Source: Lumbricus rubellus
Lineage: Eukaryota; Annelida; Clitellata; Crassiclitellata; Lumbricidae
Length of the DNA stretch: 64,000 bases
Assembly (NCBI GenBank): GCA_945859605.1
Contig: OX243815.1
Coordinates: 31,065,618 to 31,129,617 of the forward strand
Reading direction: 5' to 3'
Part shown: positions 54,406-64,000 of the stretch, in pieces
Layout of the letters: each line of letters opens with the position of its first letter
Numbering within the stretch: the first letter of the stretch is position 1
The notes under the pieces: model-generated
The model's input: the letters and a program-made list of their open reading frames with translations, nothing else
The model's database searches: none
What the model was told of the DNA's origin: nothing
Position numbers and translations under genes: made by a program

Positions 54406-54568
54406 AATCCAATAAAATGTGAAGAAGTATAGGCTACAGCATCCATATTTTCACATCAAATTGTCAGCCAAGTGCGAAAGACAACAGTTCATTGAATTAT
54501 TATTAGTGTCTTCAGTGAATAACGATAAGAAAAAGTATGCTCTGTATTTCTTCACATTTTATTGGATT
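54406..54568. repeat. Short inverted repeat at the LINE boundary
   Basis: AATCCAATAAAATGTGAAG near 54406-54425 is perfectly complementary to CTTCACATTTTATTGGATT near 54549-54568. The spacer is about 120 bp. The right arm abuts the LINE fragment at 54573. Confidence 0.7.
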
Positions 54569-54572
54569 TAAT

Positions 54573-55076
54573 CGTAATATAATAACCAGAAATGCTGCAG
54601 CTCGCCTGATTGGTGGCATTCCAAAGTTTGGGCATATATCAAGTTTTATACGGGAGGAACTGCACTGGTTGCCTATGCAAAAACGTATTGAGTTTAAGAT
54701 CCTAATGCTCATGCGTAATTGCCTAACAGGCCAAGCTCCTTTCTATCTTATGGAACTTTGTGTGCCTGTGCTATCCATTCCAGGCCGTAGATTCCTTCGC
54801 TCTGCAACGCATGGTGACCTGGTTGTTCCTATGGCTCGATCTTCCACAGTGCTGCATAGAAGTTTTGCTATGGTCGGTCCGTCTTTCTGGAATAAGTTAC
54901 CTATTAGTCTCCGTAATGAACTTCTTTGTCTTTCTTTGCCCCCTTTCCGCAAGCGTTTGAAAACCATTCTCTTTGATTATGGTTTGGTGTCAGGTCGGGA
55001 GCGCCTCTGAGGAGTTCTCTTGAAGTGGCGCTATACAAATGTTCAATTACAATTACAATTACAATTACAATTACAG
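54573..55076 (+). mobile_element. L2-like LINE 3' fragment with intact RT tail
   Basis: It reads NIITRNAAARLIGGIPKFGH, EELHWLPMQKRIEFKILML, RSFAMVGPSFWNKLPISLRN and ends YGLVSGRERL, stop near 55010. This is the C-terminal end of an L2-type reverse transcriptase with no internal stop. The 3' UTR is only about 30 bp (GGAGTTCTCTTGAAGTGGCG, CTATACAAAT), then a CAATTA tract at 55043-55076. The 5' part is absent. Confidence 0.8.
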
Positions 55077-55215
55077 ATGCTTTGTATTATGTGCATTTGT
55101 ATCTGTGACTGCCTTTAGCTGATCCTCATTTGCACTCCATGATGCATCGATCCTGTCGAGTATAGATCTATAGTCTGAAAAAATGGTCGCATTCAGAAAA
55201 GCTGTTCGCTGCCTT

Positions 55216-56240
55216 GTCTCAATGGGAGCACGACGAACGCCCGATTGTCCAGGTCCCCGATTACCCTTTCCCCGATACAAACTCCCCGATTACAAACTCC
55301 CCGATAGGCCCAACACCCCGACAGACCCAAGTCCCCGAATATGCAACTAATCCCAAGTCCCCGACAGGCCCAAGTCCCCGATTGGTGATTTAATCTACAC
55401 GTAAGACTATTTAGTGTCAGTCTGTATAAGCTAAAGAGGGTGACACCAATCGTCTTGGCCTTATCGGTAGACGGAAACAGAGTTGAATAAAGGCAAAGCC
55501 AGTTAGATTAATGTAAATAATATTTTTACTTGTGTACGTGTACCAATATGTAATTTGAATTCTTTACTGCACGCTGAATTCAGAAGACAGCTATAAGAGA
55601 ATTGTCCACAAACTACTTCAAAATATTCTACTTGTCTACTTGCTAAGGCTGATAAGTTTTTCAAAAATGCAAGCGCATTATATCCCTTATATTACTGCGG
55701 CACACTGGGCATGTTTTGCTGATTCCCCTTGTTGATGGTGCGCCACAAAGAACATTAATACAAGAACTGCATGCACAGTGCCCGCATGGAATAATAGCTG
55801 TATCTGATCTTCCGCATTTGCAAACAGGGCACTCTGCAGAGATAGTTGTTTCTGGTGCCGACTCATTTGCTGGCGATGCACTAACTGCTCCTGCCGATGC
55901 TGGCAATGCAGGTACTTCTGGTACTGCATCTGGTCTTATTTACATTAATCTAACTAGCTTTGCCTTTATTCAACCCTGTTTCCGTCTACCGATAAGGCCA
56001 AGACGATTGGTGTCACCCTCTTTAGCTTATACAGACTGACACTAAATGGTCTTACGTGTAGATTAAATCACCAATCGGGGACTTGGGCCTGTCGGGGACT
56101 TGGGATTAGTTGCATATTCGGGGACTTGGGTCTGTCGGGGTGTTGGGCCTATCGGGGAGTTTGTAATCGGGGAGTTTGTATCGGGGAAAGGGTAATCGGG
56201 GACCTGGACAATCGGGCGTTCGTCGCAAACCCGTCTCAAT
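55216..56240. mobile_element. 1-kb element with ~290-bp TIRs, CCCCGA iterations and a RING exon
   Basis: GTCTCAAT occurs at 55216-55223 and 56233-56240. The element (55224-56232) starts GGGAGCACGACGAACGCCCG and ends with the complement of GGGTTTGCGACGAACGCCCG. The arms (about 55224-55520 and 55938-56232) are near-identical and contain eight CCCCGA motifs plus one CCCGA, spaced 14-27 bp. The centre carries a RING-finger frame on the minus strand. No transposase. An 8-bp TSD fits hAT, P, Merlin or Zisupton; GGG tips fit Merlin best, but the superfamily is unproven. Confidence 0.8.
55661..55939 (-). CDS. RING-finger protein fragment carried by the 1-kb element
   Basis: A 92-residue open frame ends in MRLHF. 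It has a C3HC4 RING: CPVC, then IIPCGHCACSSC, then CPVCRSNIRD. The spacing (C-x2-C ... C-G-H-x2-C-x2-C ... C-P-V-C) and the C-terminal position resemble the RING of IAP/Neuralized-type E3 ubiquitin ligases. There is no ATG in the frame; it opens after a TAA at 55940-55942, so the segment looks like a terminal exon captured from a host gene, or a gene with an unseen upstream exon. Preceding residues are Ala/Pro/Ser-rich. Confidence 0.7.
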   Translation of the reverse strand: MRPDAVPEVPALPASAGAVSASPANESAPETTISAECPVCKCGRSDTAIIPCGHCACSSCINVLCGAPSTRGISKTCPVCRSNIRDIMRLHF

Positions 56241-56578
56241 TTTCACTCAAACGAACGACGTTCAATCGATAGATTCGATACAATGCATTTCGATTGACAT
56301 TCAATCGATACAATGCAGTTTGATTTTATTGTATATCACTGTTTAGTCACTTCGTGGTTGACCTTGCTTGCGTGCAGTGAAATCTATGCGACGGCGGTTG
56401 TTGCAGTGGGTGTCTATCACGTGGCGCCTTCAGCCATGCAGTCATTGCAGTGCATGGTATCATGTTGCTATAATATCAGTTAAGTGCTTCTCGTCTATAA
56501 TACTCTGTTCTTCTGCTCGCTTAAGACCTTTGCTATGTTCGCTGACTTCCATTTTTATGAGACAACTGCTGCATTCCG
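56241..56578. other. Intergenic, no gene seen
   Basis: CAATCGATA-type short repeats near 56265-56325. No coding match. Confidence 0.5.
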
Positions 56579-56662
56579 CTCCTCCTCTTTCTCCTCCTCC
56601 TTCTCCTCCTCCTCCTCCTCCTCCTCCTCCTTCTCCTTCTCCTCTTCCTACTCCTCCTCCTC
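56579..56662. repeat. (CTC)n microsatellite
   Basis: CTCCTC/TTCTCC units, about 84 bp. Confidence 0.95.
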
Positions 56663-58654
56663 GGTCATTATAATACTCAGCGCTTAGTTCCAAATGCGTA
56701 GCGCTGAACTGCTAGGACTAGCTTGTCCTTGACCGCGCCTATGTATATAAGGTTTAGCCGGAATTATTGCGGAGTCTCTTGGATATGGCTATATAGTTAG
56801 GGCTTCAAGTACACAGCGCTTAGTTGTCTGTGGCTTTAGCGCACTGCTGCATCGCACACGTTGCGCTTAAGCAAGATCCTTAAGGACGTCGCGGCCGCCG
56901 GCGTGGTTCTTAAAGTGGGAAGTCACGTTATTTTTTTTACAGAAACGCAAATTGTTTTAATGGCATCAACAGAAAACTCCTGAAATAAGACTAAACTGGT
57001 TTTCGAAATTATTTGAGTTTTATTGAACATCAGGCGTTAAATGTTCTGACGGAATTAAAATAAAATGCGCCGCAACTCGGTTGCGGTAAGAACGTGCTGC
57101 GATTACAAAGAACGGTTTAGTTCTCCGGAAAGTAGCCTACCTGACGTTATGATTCTGCAGCCGTAAACATTGTCTGCTCCCACTTTTAGCTTCTGTGTGC
57201 GTGTGGGGGTTAAAATGAATGTCCATTGGAGTAGGAAACTTTGTTGAATTTACGATTGGCACAAACGGTCTATTTGTTTCAAGCACGACTCCACATTTCT
57301 ATTCGAAAGAGCGTCTTCTCTATAGAACATCTAATCCGAGCGGTTATACGATGCCAACTAAGCTTACAACGAAGTGCGTGCGCACCAATGAGGCGTGTCT
57401 AGACGTTCACAGGGATCGACTATTATACCGGCAATATAAACCCAACACCAATTAATTGGAAAACATTTCGTAGTGGGAAGTGGGAAGTGGAAAAGGGAAA
57501 ACGCAGGCGGTTGTTTCACGACGTTGCTTCTATTATTGGCCCTTTACGTATGCGACTAACTACGTCGTCACGAGAGAAAACTGTTTACTAAATCTGTGTA
57601 AGTTGTAGTTGCAAAAAATTAATGTGCACGGCCTATTAATTTTTAATAACTGAATGTTGAATTTCCACATGAAAAGATTCGAAATAGTCCTAAGTCCCTA
57701 GTCCATTATGTCTCATTCGCAGTCTGAGGTCACACACACAGCAGAGCGTCACGTCTTATTACTCAATGCAAAGACCAAAATGATTATGCATATTATAGCA
57801 AAACAATTATCTATAACCAACGTTTCTAATTGTAGTTCAAGCGATACACGTATTACAAGTGTAAACACTTTTGCAGAAAGCCTACATGTATTTCAGTTGT
57901 TGCAGTGGGTGCATTTATTCGGGTATGCATGTGGGTCTACTCGGGCAACACAGTGAATAGTTGTATGCCTAATTGTAGTCCTAGTTGGGGGGGCCTGTGG
58001 GCCTAGTTGTGGGCCTAGTTCTAGGCCTAGTTTTAGGCCTATAGTTGTAGTTCTAATTGAATCGGCTAAGCCGATTTGATCGAATCACTGTGTGCATAAG
58101 TTGCATAACATAATATTACGGTGAAAGCCATGTTTGATAATTATGCATAATTCATTGCTCTGCGTTGACTAAGCTTACATAACCTTGTAAATTTCTGCGT
58201 TTTCTTCACACATGCAGTTTCGCTTGTTTTGATTCATGCTTTGATGGTCAGTGTTACTGAAAATAGAAATCAGTTGTAAGAGCGAATCTCAAGAGATGGC
58301 CGAACGATAATTTTGGTTTACCCTCTCACACTCATGAACTGTTAATTGCACCAACTGAATATGAGCTTGTATTTTGATAATCAATAAAGCGTATACGAAT
58401 TGAGAAAAAAGGAATTATTATCAATACTTAGAATTGCACTTTTGTGTAGAACCGCACGGTAAAACAGTATTACCTACGGCTGTCTGGTTTTTCTGCAAAA
58501 ATCAAGATTCTTCATTTTACAATCACGTGGTATTATACTGCAGTTCTGTTATAACGTGGTTTTGTATTGAATTCGATCTGGCTTTCTGATGATCCCACGA
58601 CACATCTACACAGAAAACTACACACGTAATGAAACCCACGTCTCATGCACACTT
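56663..58654. other. Intergenic, no gene seen
   Basis: Short frames only. GGCCTAGTT repeats with TAGGCCTA lie near 57990-58045. Confidence 0.5.
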
Positions 58655-58730
58655 CAACGCGGTCGGGAAATAAGAAGACCGACTTCCGCTCTATATAGTC
58701 ACGTGATCCCATAAGCTGCAAGATGGCGGC
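58655..58730 (+). promoter_or_regulatory. Possible promoter: TATA-like, CACGTG and AAGATGGCGG
   Basis: CTATATAG (58691-58698), the E-box CACGTG (58700-58705) and AAGATGGCGGCGGCGG (58720-58735) occur within 45 bp. The last matches the YY1-type start-site motif, with the ATG at 58723. Confidence 0.4.
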
Positions 58731-58830
58731 GGCGGCAGTGCAGACGCGACATCTGTCGTCGATGGAGGAGGATGAGGATGAGGAGGAGGAGGAGGATGAA
58801 GAGGAGGAGGAGAAGGAGGAGGAGAAGTAG
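58723..58830 (+). CDS. Possible first exon: acidic short frame (hypothetical)
   Basis: The ATG within AAGATGGCGG opens MAAAAVQTRHLSSMEEDEDE followed by a Glu/Lys run and a TAG at 58828-58830. The run is encoded by a GAG/AAG microsatellite that continues to about 59024. Past the repeat, another frame reads DCELRYINYGDVYLGRC, which looks coding-like. A gene with a slippage-prone acidic tract is possible; a chance frame is also possible. Confidence 0.25.
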   Translation: MAAAAVQTRHLSSMEEDEDEEEEEDEEEEEKEEEK

Positions 58831-59024
58831 GAGGAGGAGGAGAAGGAGGAGGAGGAGAAGGAGGAGGAGGAGGAGTAGGAGGAGGAGAAGGAGGAGGAGG
58901 AAGAGAAGGAGGAGGAGGAGGAGAAGGAGGAGGAGGAGGAGCATGAGGAGAAGGAGGAGGAGGAGGAGGAGAAGGAGGAGCATGAGGAAGAGGATGAGGA
59001 GGAGGAGGACGAGAGGATGTGGAG
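58764..59024. repeat. (GAG)n/(AAG)n microsatellite
   Basis: About 260 bp of GAGGAGGAGAAG-type triplets with scattered GAT, CAT and TAG. Poly-Arg, poly-Pro and poly-Leu frames here are repeat artefacts. Confidence 0.95.
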
Positions 59025-60925
59025 GAGGACTGCGAGCTGCGATACATCAACTATGGAGATGTGTACCTTGGACGTTGTCGTTTGCTAAGGAGATTAAGTC
59101 TGTCGTTGCTGCAGGACTCAAGTGGCCGATGGTGCCACCATCATCATCCTCTCTCGCCCTCGCCCTCGCCCTCGCCCAAGCAGGCAGGCAAGAAGAACAG
59201 GCGTCTTCGCCGTCTCTACATTTTTCATGACTGATGTCTACCGGCAGGACACGGCAGAACGTGGCTAGACAACATAAATTTCCTGATCATATACTGACGG
59301 TATTGACGTCGCCATTTAGATCATGATCATCGGTTGTCCAGAAGAGTCGTGTAATCACGCAGCCAATTCCAATTGCTGTAGGCCACAACGAAATAATAGC
59401 CTATCAAGTTCTGAGACCATGCACGCAGACGAGTAGCCTTGGTAACGTTATGACCGCATTATTTTCAAACGACGCACTGCAGTGGTGGTTATACCTAAAG
59501 GTACAAGTAAGCAAATAAATGCACATGCAGCTATACACCTATACGATAGACATAGCCAACTAGATACATGTGCATGTGAAGGTATGCATGCACGCGTGAC
59601 GATGCATGTTCGAATGAAGATACAGCCTACATTGTACGTGTAGATAAATATATAAATGCACTTACATGTACATGTATGTATAGGCCTAACAAGAAGAACT
59701 GATGTAGGTTTGTTGTTGTTGTAATAAATGCAGCACAGTGCATGCATGGTGTCTAATTAAAACTCTGTTGTCTGCCCATATTTTCACAGAAATTATGAAT
59801 CTGCATCATCTGCATGTGTCTTATTATTCGGTATATTTAATACCAACTCATTCGTTATATAGAAAAAATTATATATATATATTATATATAATATATATAA
59901 ATTATATATAGCACCTTTTAGGCAATCATTTGAAACTGGAAGGCCTATATATTTAAGGTGTAGGTCTGTAGGCATTTACCCAAGGTCGAATAGCTAGTTG
60001 CTTTGACGGAATGAACAAGTTATGCATGTATTGTATAGGCTTTTATACACTAGCTACAATTTATGAGAATGAGTCATCTAACTTGGTTAGGAAGCAAATA
60101 GACGTTTATTCTTGGCCCGTGAATTTCTACACGTTAGTATTTGATTCAAAATTTTTTATTGACTTGGTTCAACAAGTAGAGAATTCCTCGTTTTCAAAGA
60201 GTTAAAAACTTCACTTATAAAATTATCTGCAACAATTATATACATACATGTATAGGCTACCAGAACTTTTTAACGTTGACGTCAATGCATGAATAATGGC
60301 TTAATATAATTGAGACAAGAAATTATATTAATTAAATATTCCATAAACAATATCCTATACGGCATTAATTAATAATATTATTGTCGCATAGGTAATTTAT
60401 GGACTATTTACTTGGTGTGACGTTTTTGTTTTTGTAGATTCCTAATATAAACCTATTGTCAAAATCTAGCATATGACTGATATGGGAAGTTGTCTACACT
60501 TAATGTGATTATAATTTCCTCTGACTACCAAGTAGGCTACAGGCGACAGTCAAAATTAATCTGACACAATGGCTTCGACCAATAATAATTATGATATTGA
60601 ACTAATCTTCTGATTAAATTTCTTGCTTCCTCATAAATTTGCACCTAGTCGCCTCATTTAGCATCGACGACTATTTTTGGACAGCAGCTGTCCAGAAATA
60701 ACTTTCGGTCATGAAGTTTAAATAAAGAAGTTCTGCCAGTTATTGAAACGCCTCTGAACAACTGTAATGCGAGACAGACAGAGAAAGAGAAAGCCGTAGA
60801 TTAAAAACATCAAGATGGAGGGAGAGAGATATGGACGGAGAAAGAGAGAGATGGAAGGTGTAAGTGAAGGCCAGGCGAGACAATAACTGAAATAAGCGAG
60901 GAGCCATCTTTGGTCGTTATTATTG
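59025..60925. other. Mostly AT-rich intergenic DNA
   Basis: A coding-like stretch at 59019-59234 is discussed with the acidic frame. The remainder has short frames only and (TATA)n-like DNA at 59870-59905. Confidence 0.4.
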
Positions 60926-61011
60926 GCATGGCTGATGCATGGCTGATGCATGGCTAATGCATGGCTAATGCATGGCTAATGCATGGCTAATGCATGGCTA
61001 ATGCATGGCTA
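60926..61011. repeat. 11-bp tandem repeat, about eight copies
   Basis: GCATGGCTGAT/GCATGGCTAAT with a period of 11; the first two units have G where the others have A. Confidence 0.95.
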
Positions 61012-61684
61012 CTTGAAATTACATCTTCTCTGATGGATGATCACGTGACCGACAGCGTTCCAAATCAATTAGAACGATGTAATGAAAATTGAAATTCTGA
61101 ATTTTCTTCTGCGCATACATGATACACGCAATGTTAAATGGAAATTCTAGAAACTGCGAACTATATATGTATTTTAAGAACATTCATCACAGTTAAAGCT
61201 GGCTGAGACTGAAGGAGGAGATATTATTGCTGTGTTTTCGCGGAATAAATTCCAATGCCAATATGGCCGCTGCTTCTGAATAGGCTACGCATTGGAGTTC
61301 ACTTTAAGTTTATAGGATTAAGCGTCGCCTATTTTGCCAATTTTTAATGGAGGTGTTGCCTATTTTAAATAGGCCTAGAGCCTCAGTCTATTTGTAATAG
61401 CAAATTTGACGATTTTAATAGAGGAGTTGCTATTCTTAATAGAGGAGTTGCTACATGTATTCTTGATAGAGGAGTTGCTATTCTTGATAGACGGATGAAC
61501 GGGTAAACGGATGGAAGTTATGATGGTAGATCGTGGCCGATAAAGCTAGACAGATGAATTTTGATTGAGATAGTTAAAAGGAGTGGAGGATAGATAGATA
61601 GATGCACATGCAGAAGCACTAACAAACAGGCAGACTGCAGAGACAAATGAGGACCACAAAGCAAACGGGTGATGGACACTGATG
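61012..61684. other. Intergenic, with ~22-bp repeats at 61410-61492
   Basis: TAGAGGAGTTGCTATTCTT units recur four times. No gene seen. Confidence 0.6.
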
Positions 61685-61822
61685 GTAATTGAGTGGTAAT
61701 ACATAGGCACGAATAACAGAAGGACGTGGGTTCGACACCCGCTACCCCCTTACGAGCACTTCTTATAGCGCTCCTTCAGGATTTCTACCCAGAGACGCTC
61801 CCGACTACAGCGCGGACACTGA
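61685..61822. mobile_element. SINE-like head joined to an inverted SINE tail
   Basis: GTGGGTTCGACACCCGC at about 61727-61743 looks like a B-box arm on the + strand. Directly after it, 61757-61822 is the complement of the SINE/LINE tail (minus strand GTGTCCGCGCTGTAGTCGGG and GCGCTATAAGAAGTGC). Confidence 0.5.
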
Positions 61823-61827
61823 ATCTG

Positions 61828-62043
61828 AATGTATGTATATACATGTATGTATTTATGCATGTATGCATGTATGCAATGTTATGCATGCATGCATGTATGT
61901 ATGCATTATGCTTGTATGTATATATGCATGCATGTATGTATGCATGTATGCATGTAATGCCATGTATGCATGTATGCATGTATGCATGCATGCATGTAAT
62001 GCATGTATGCTTGTTTGTATGTATGCATGTATGTATGTAAGCA
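61828..62043. repeat. (ATGC)n/(ATGT)n tract
   Basis: ATGCATGTATGTATGCATGC tetranucleotide repeats over about 215 bp, rich in short palindromes (GCATGC). Confidence 0.95.
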
Positions 62044-63065
62044 TGAACTAACGACATCGCTTGCAGAACACCCTCCCACACACCCACCCACAACCCTCAC
62101 TCGCATGCACATACAGACACACGGTCATTTACTCTCACACACGTTTAATGATAAAGATGGTCAGTTCTTTTGAAGAGTTCTATTCCACCCTACGGAGTAA
62201 GACGTCTCTGCGCTGACATCTTGCAACTGCTTGCAACTTCATAGCATCCGAATCTCTTTTCCCGTATGATACCCAATGCGTTCGTCCCTCAGATCTTCTC
62301 CATCTATCCTTGAATTCGTCTAACGGGATCCAGCGACCGAAAAAGGAAAGAAGGAAAGAAGGAAAGAAGTCTTCCTCTTCGTCTTTCCATCCTTCTCTTC
62401 CACTTCTCCTCCTCGTCCTCCTCCTCCACCTCATCCTCCTACTCCTCCTCGTCCTCGTCCTCGTCCTCCTCCTGCTCATGCCACAGCGCCGTTCTATTCG
62501 CGTCGCAGCCTGTCTTCCTCATCCTCTCCTTCTGCTTCCGTGTTCTCCAGTTTCCTCTCCTCCTCATCTTCTTCTTCGCCCTGCAATCCCTGCCATTCCT
62601 CTCCGGCCATATAGGACCTCATTGTCGGTGCCAAATGCCGGTGGCCTTGTGAGGAGGAGGAGGAGGAGGAGGAGGAGGAGAGGAGAGGAGAGGAGGAGGA
62701 GGAGGAGCGGGCGCTGGGGCGAGCGAGCGAGCGATGGCTGGCTAGGATGCAGACTGGCTTCAGCCGCCGCCGCCGGGTCTTCAAGGGACATCATTGCTTT
62801 AGAACGTACGGTAACACTGCAGGACAGACAAACGGACGGACATTCATACGGACGCACAGATACTACAGAGGTGTTATGAGGACGAAAAGCAATGATATGA
62901 CGGACGAGTGGACAGACGAAGGGACGGCCAGAGACAGACGAAGACAGACGAACGGACGAATGTACAGACGGATGGACGGATGGATGGAGTGAGAAAGAGA
63001 GGGTGGGAGGGGCGTGGCTGGACCGGTTCAATCGATCGATAGAAAAGTATTTCGAGATATTCGAT
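62044..63065. other. Intergenic with triplet repeats, no gene assigned
   Basis: (CTC)n at 62396-62476, (GAG)n at 62653-62708, and GGACGAACGGACG-type repeats at 62820-62985. A minus-strand stretch at 62180-62350 (FGRWIPLDEFKDRWRRSE) looks coding-like but matches nothing I know. Confidence 0.4.
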
Positions 63066-63240
63066 ATGGAAGCAACGCTGGAATTCTACAAAGCAGCATC
63101 AGCAGCAGCAGCAGCATCAGCAGCAGCATCAGCAGCAGCAGCAGCATCAGCATCATCAGCAGCCGTGGAGGCAGCAGCAGAGGAAGCGGATAGGAGGAAT
63201 GGACGGAAGACGGAATCTGAGGCAATGGAATATAGGTCAC
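63066..63240 (+). CDS. Possible exon with poly-Ala tract (hypothetical)
   Basis: ATG at 63066 opens MEATLEFYKAAS, followed by an Ala/Ser tract encoded by an (AGC)n repeat and VEAAAEEADRRNGRKTESEA. The frame is open upstream of the ATG too (FNRSIEKYFEIF). A possible donor TAG|GTCACA lies at 63236. Past this the sequence is (CA)n. Real exon status is uncertain. Confidence 0.2.
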
Positions 63241-63245
63241 ACGCT

Positions 63246-63665
63246 CGATCACACCCACACACACACACACGCATAAACACACAAACACACAATCACAGTC
63301 TCACACCCCCTCCCTACACACACACACATGGACACACAAACACACGCAGTCGCACACACACCCACACACACACACACGCACAGTCACACACATCTAGACA
63401 CACCGCCACTCTCACTCTCACATACATACACACAAACAGATCCATAAACACACAAATACACCTACAGGTCCTACACACAAGCACAGCTACACACGACCAT
63501 CTTTTGCCAATCACACAATGTTTACATACGTTACAACAGAATGCATTGTCTCACAAATACACACACAAGCGCGCGCGCACACACACACGCACAAACAACC
63601 ACTCAAAAACAGACAGGCACATACACAACTACACACAAACACAAAGGTGTACATTCGTATACGCG
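63246..63665. repeat. (CA)n-rich region
   Basis: About 420 bp of CACA, ACAT and CGCA units with short unique spacers. Confidence 0.9.
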
Positions 63666-63810
63666 CGTATCCTACATATCTTGTCAATCACACATTGTTA
63701 ACATAATACTATACGGCGTGTTATGTTATGAGTTTTGCTGTGATGCTCACTTAGACCCTTGTCTTATCCAATCCCACCTTAACGTGTTCAAATTCGCGTC
63801 CACCTTGACC

Positions 63811-63910
63811 TGCCCTGTCATGCCCTAGCTGCCCTGCCCTGCTCTCTCATGCCCTGTCTTGCCCTGCCCTGCGCTACCCTGCTTTCTGCTGCCCTGTCAT
63901 GCCCTACCCT
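63811..63910. repeat. GCCCT-type short tandem repeat
   Basis: TGCCCTGTCATGCCCTAGCT and related 5-10 bp units. Confidence 0.85.
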
Positions 63911-64000
63911 ATATTATACGTATCCTCTTATTCCAATCTATCATCACAGCCTTATCTCCGTCTCGTAACGGCAAAAGTTCTGTGCTTTGTAACCGAAGGA

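Noticed and set aside
58691..59230. Poly-Arg, poly-Pro and poly-Leu frames over the GAG repeat
   Set aside because: Artefacts of a trinucleotide repeat; only the short ATG frame next to the promoter-like motifs was kept, with low confidence.
60926..61011. CRISPR-like array or origin iterons
   Set aside because: Pure 11-bp tandem repeat without spacers or neighbouring replication genes; an ordinary minisatellite in an animal genome.

Overview
The window is animal nuclear DNA. It holds one multi-exon gene with GT-AG introns, surrounded by LINEs, SINEs, MITE-like elements, LTR retrotransposons and many simple repeats. There is no operon structure and no bacterial gene organisation. The host is probably a marine invertebrate. 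A Ty3/gypsy element whose integrase lies before its reverse transcriptase (Gmr1 type, first described from deuterostomes) and the abundance of the palindrome TAGGCCTA would suit a deuterostome, but the sequence alone does not prove this.

Bases 1-13.5 kb: 19 exons encode the 3' part (643 residues plus stop) of a canonical nuclear poly(A) polymerase (PAPOLA/PAPOLG family) on the + strand. The first exon or exons lie left of the window. An antisense, 5'-truncated RTE-type LINE with an open 681-codon frame and an 11-bp target duplication sits in the intron at 3999-6555. The 3' end of the gene has two donor sites four bases apart and a 56-nt exon whose use is coupled by reading phase.

13.5-18.8 kb: no gene. 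It holds two hAT-like MITEs with perfect 8-bp target duplications (14336-14788 and 17143-17844; the second sits inside an older inverted-repeat unit) and one of several TTAA-bounded mini inverted repeats.

18.8-35.65 kb: a Russian-doll nest. A 3' fragment of an L2/CR1-like LINE (- strand) is split by two copies of one hAT-like element in opposite orientation (E1 19003-26024, E2 26298-35569), each with its own 8-bp target duplication. Each copy carries a different LTR retrotransposon. E1 carries a Gmr1-type element with identical LTRs, an open Gag-protease-integrase frame and most of its reverse transcriptase deleted. E2 carries a rearranged gypsy-like element with 2.2-kb LTRs, a Gag-protease frame that starts inside the LTR and runs through the primer-binding site, no pol, and a near-perfect 2.2-kb LTR palindrome.

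35.65-64 kb: gene-poor DNA dominated by microsatellites, minisatellites and decayed LINE/SINE pieces. Notable items are a 2.5-kb element with long inverted ends and a decayed antisense gene (47681-50154), two tRNA-headed SINEs whose tails match the 3' end of an L2-like LINE at 54573-55076, and a 1-kb element (55224-56232) with about 290-bp inverted ends, iterated CCCCGA motifs, an 8-bp target duplication and a captured RING-finger exon. Two possible promoter/first-exon regions (near 37.5 kb and 58.7 kb) carry the AAGATGGCGG motif; no complete host gene could be assembled there.
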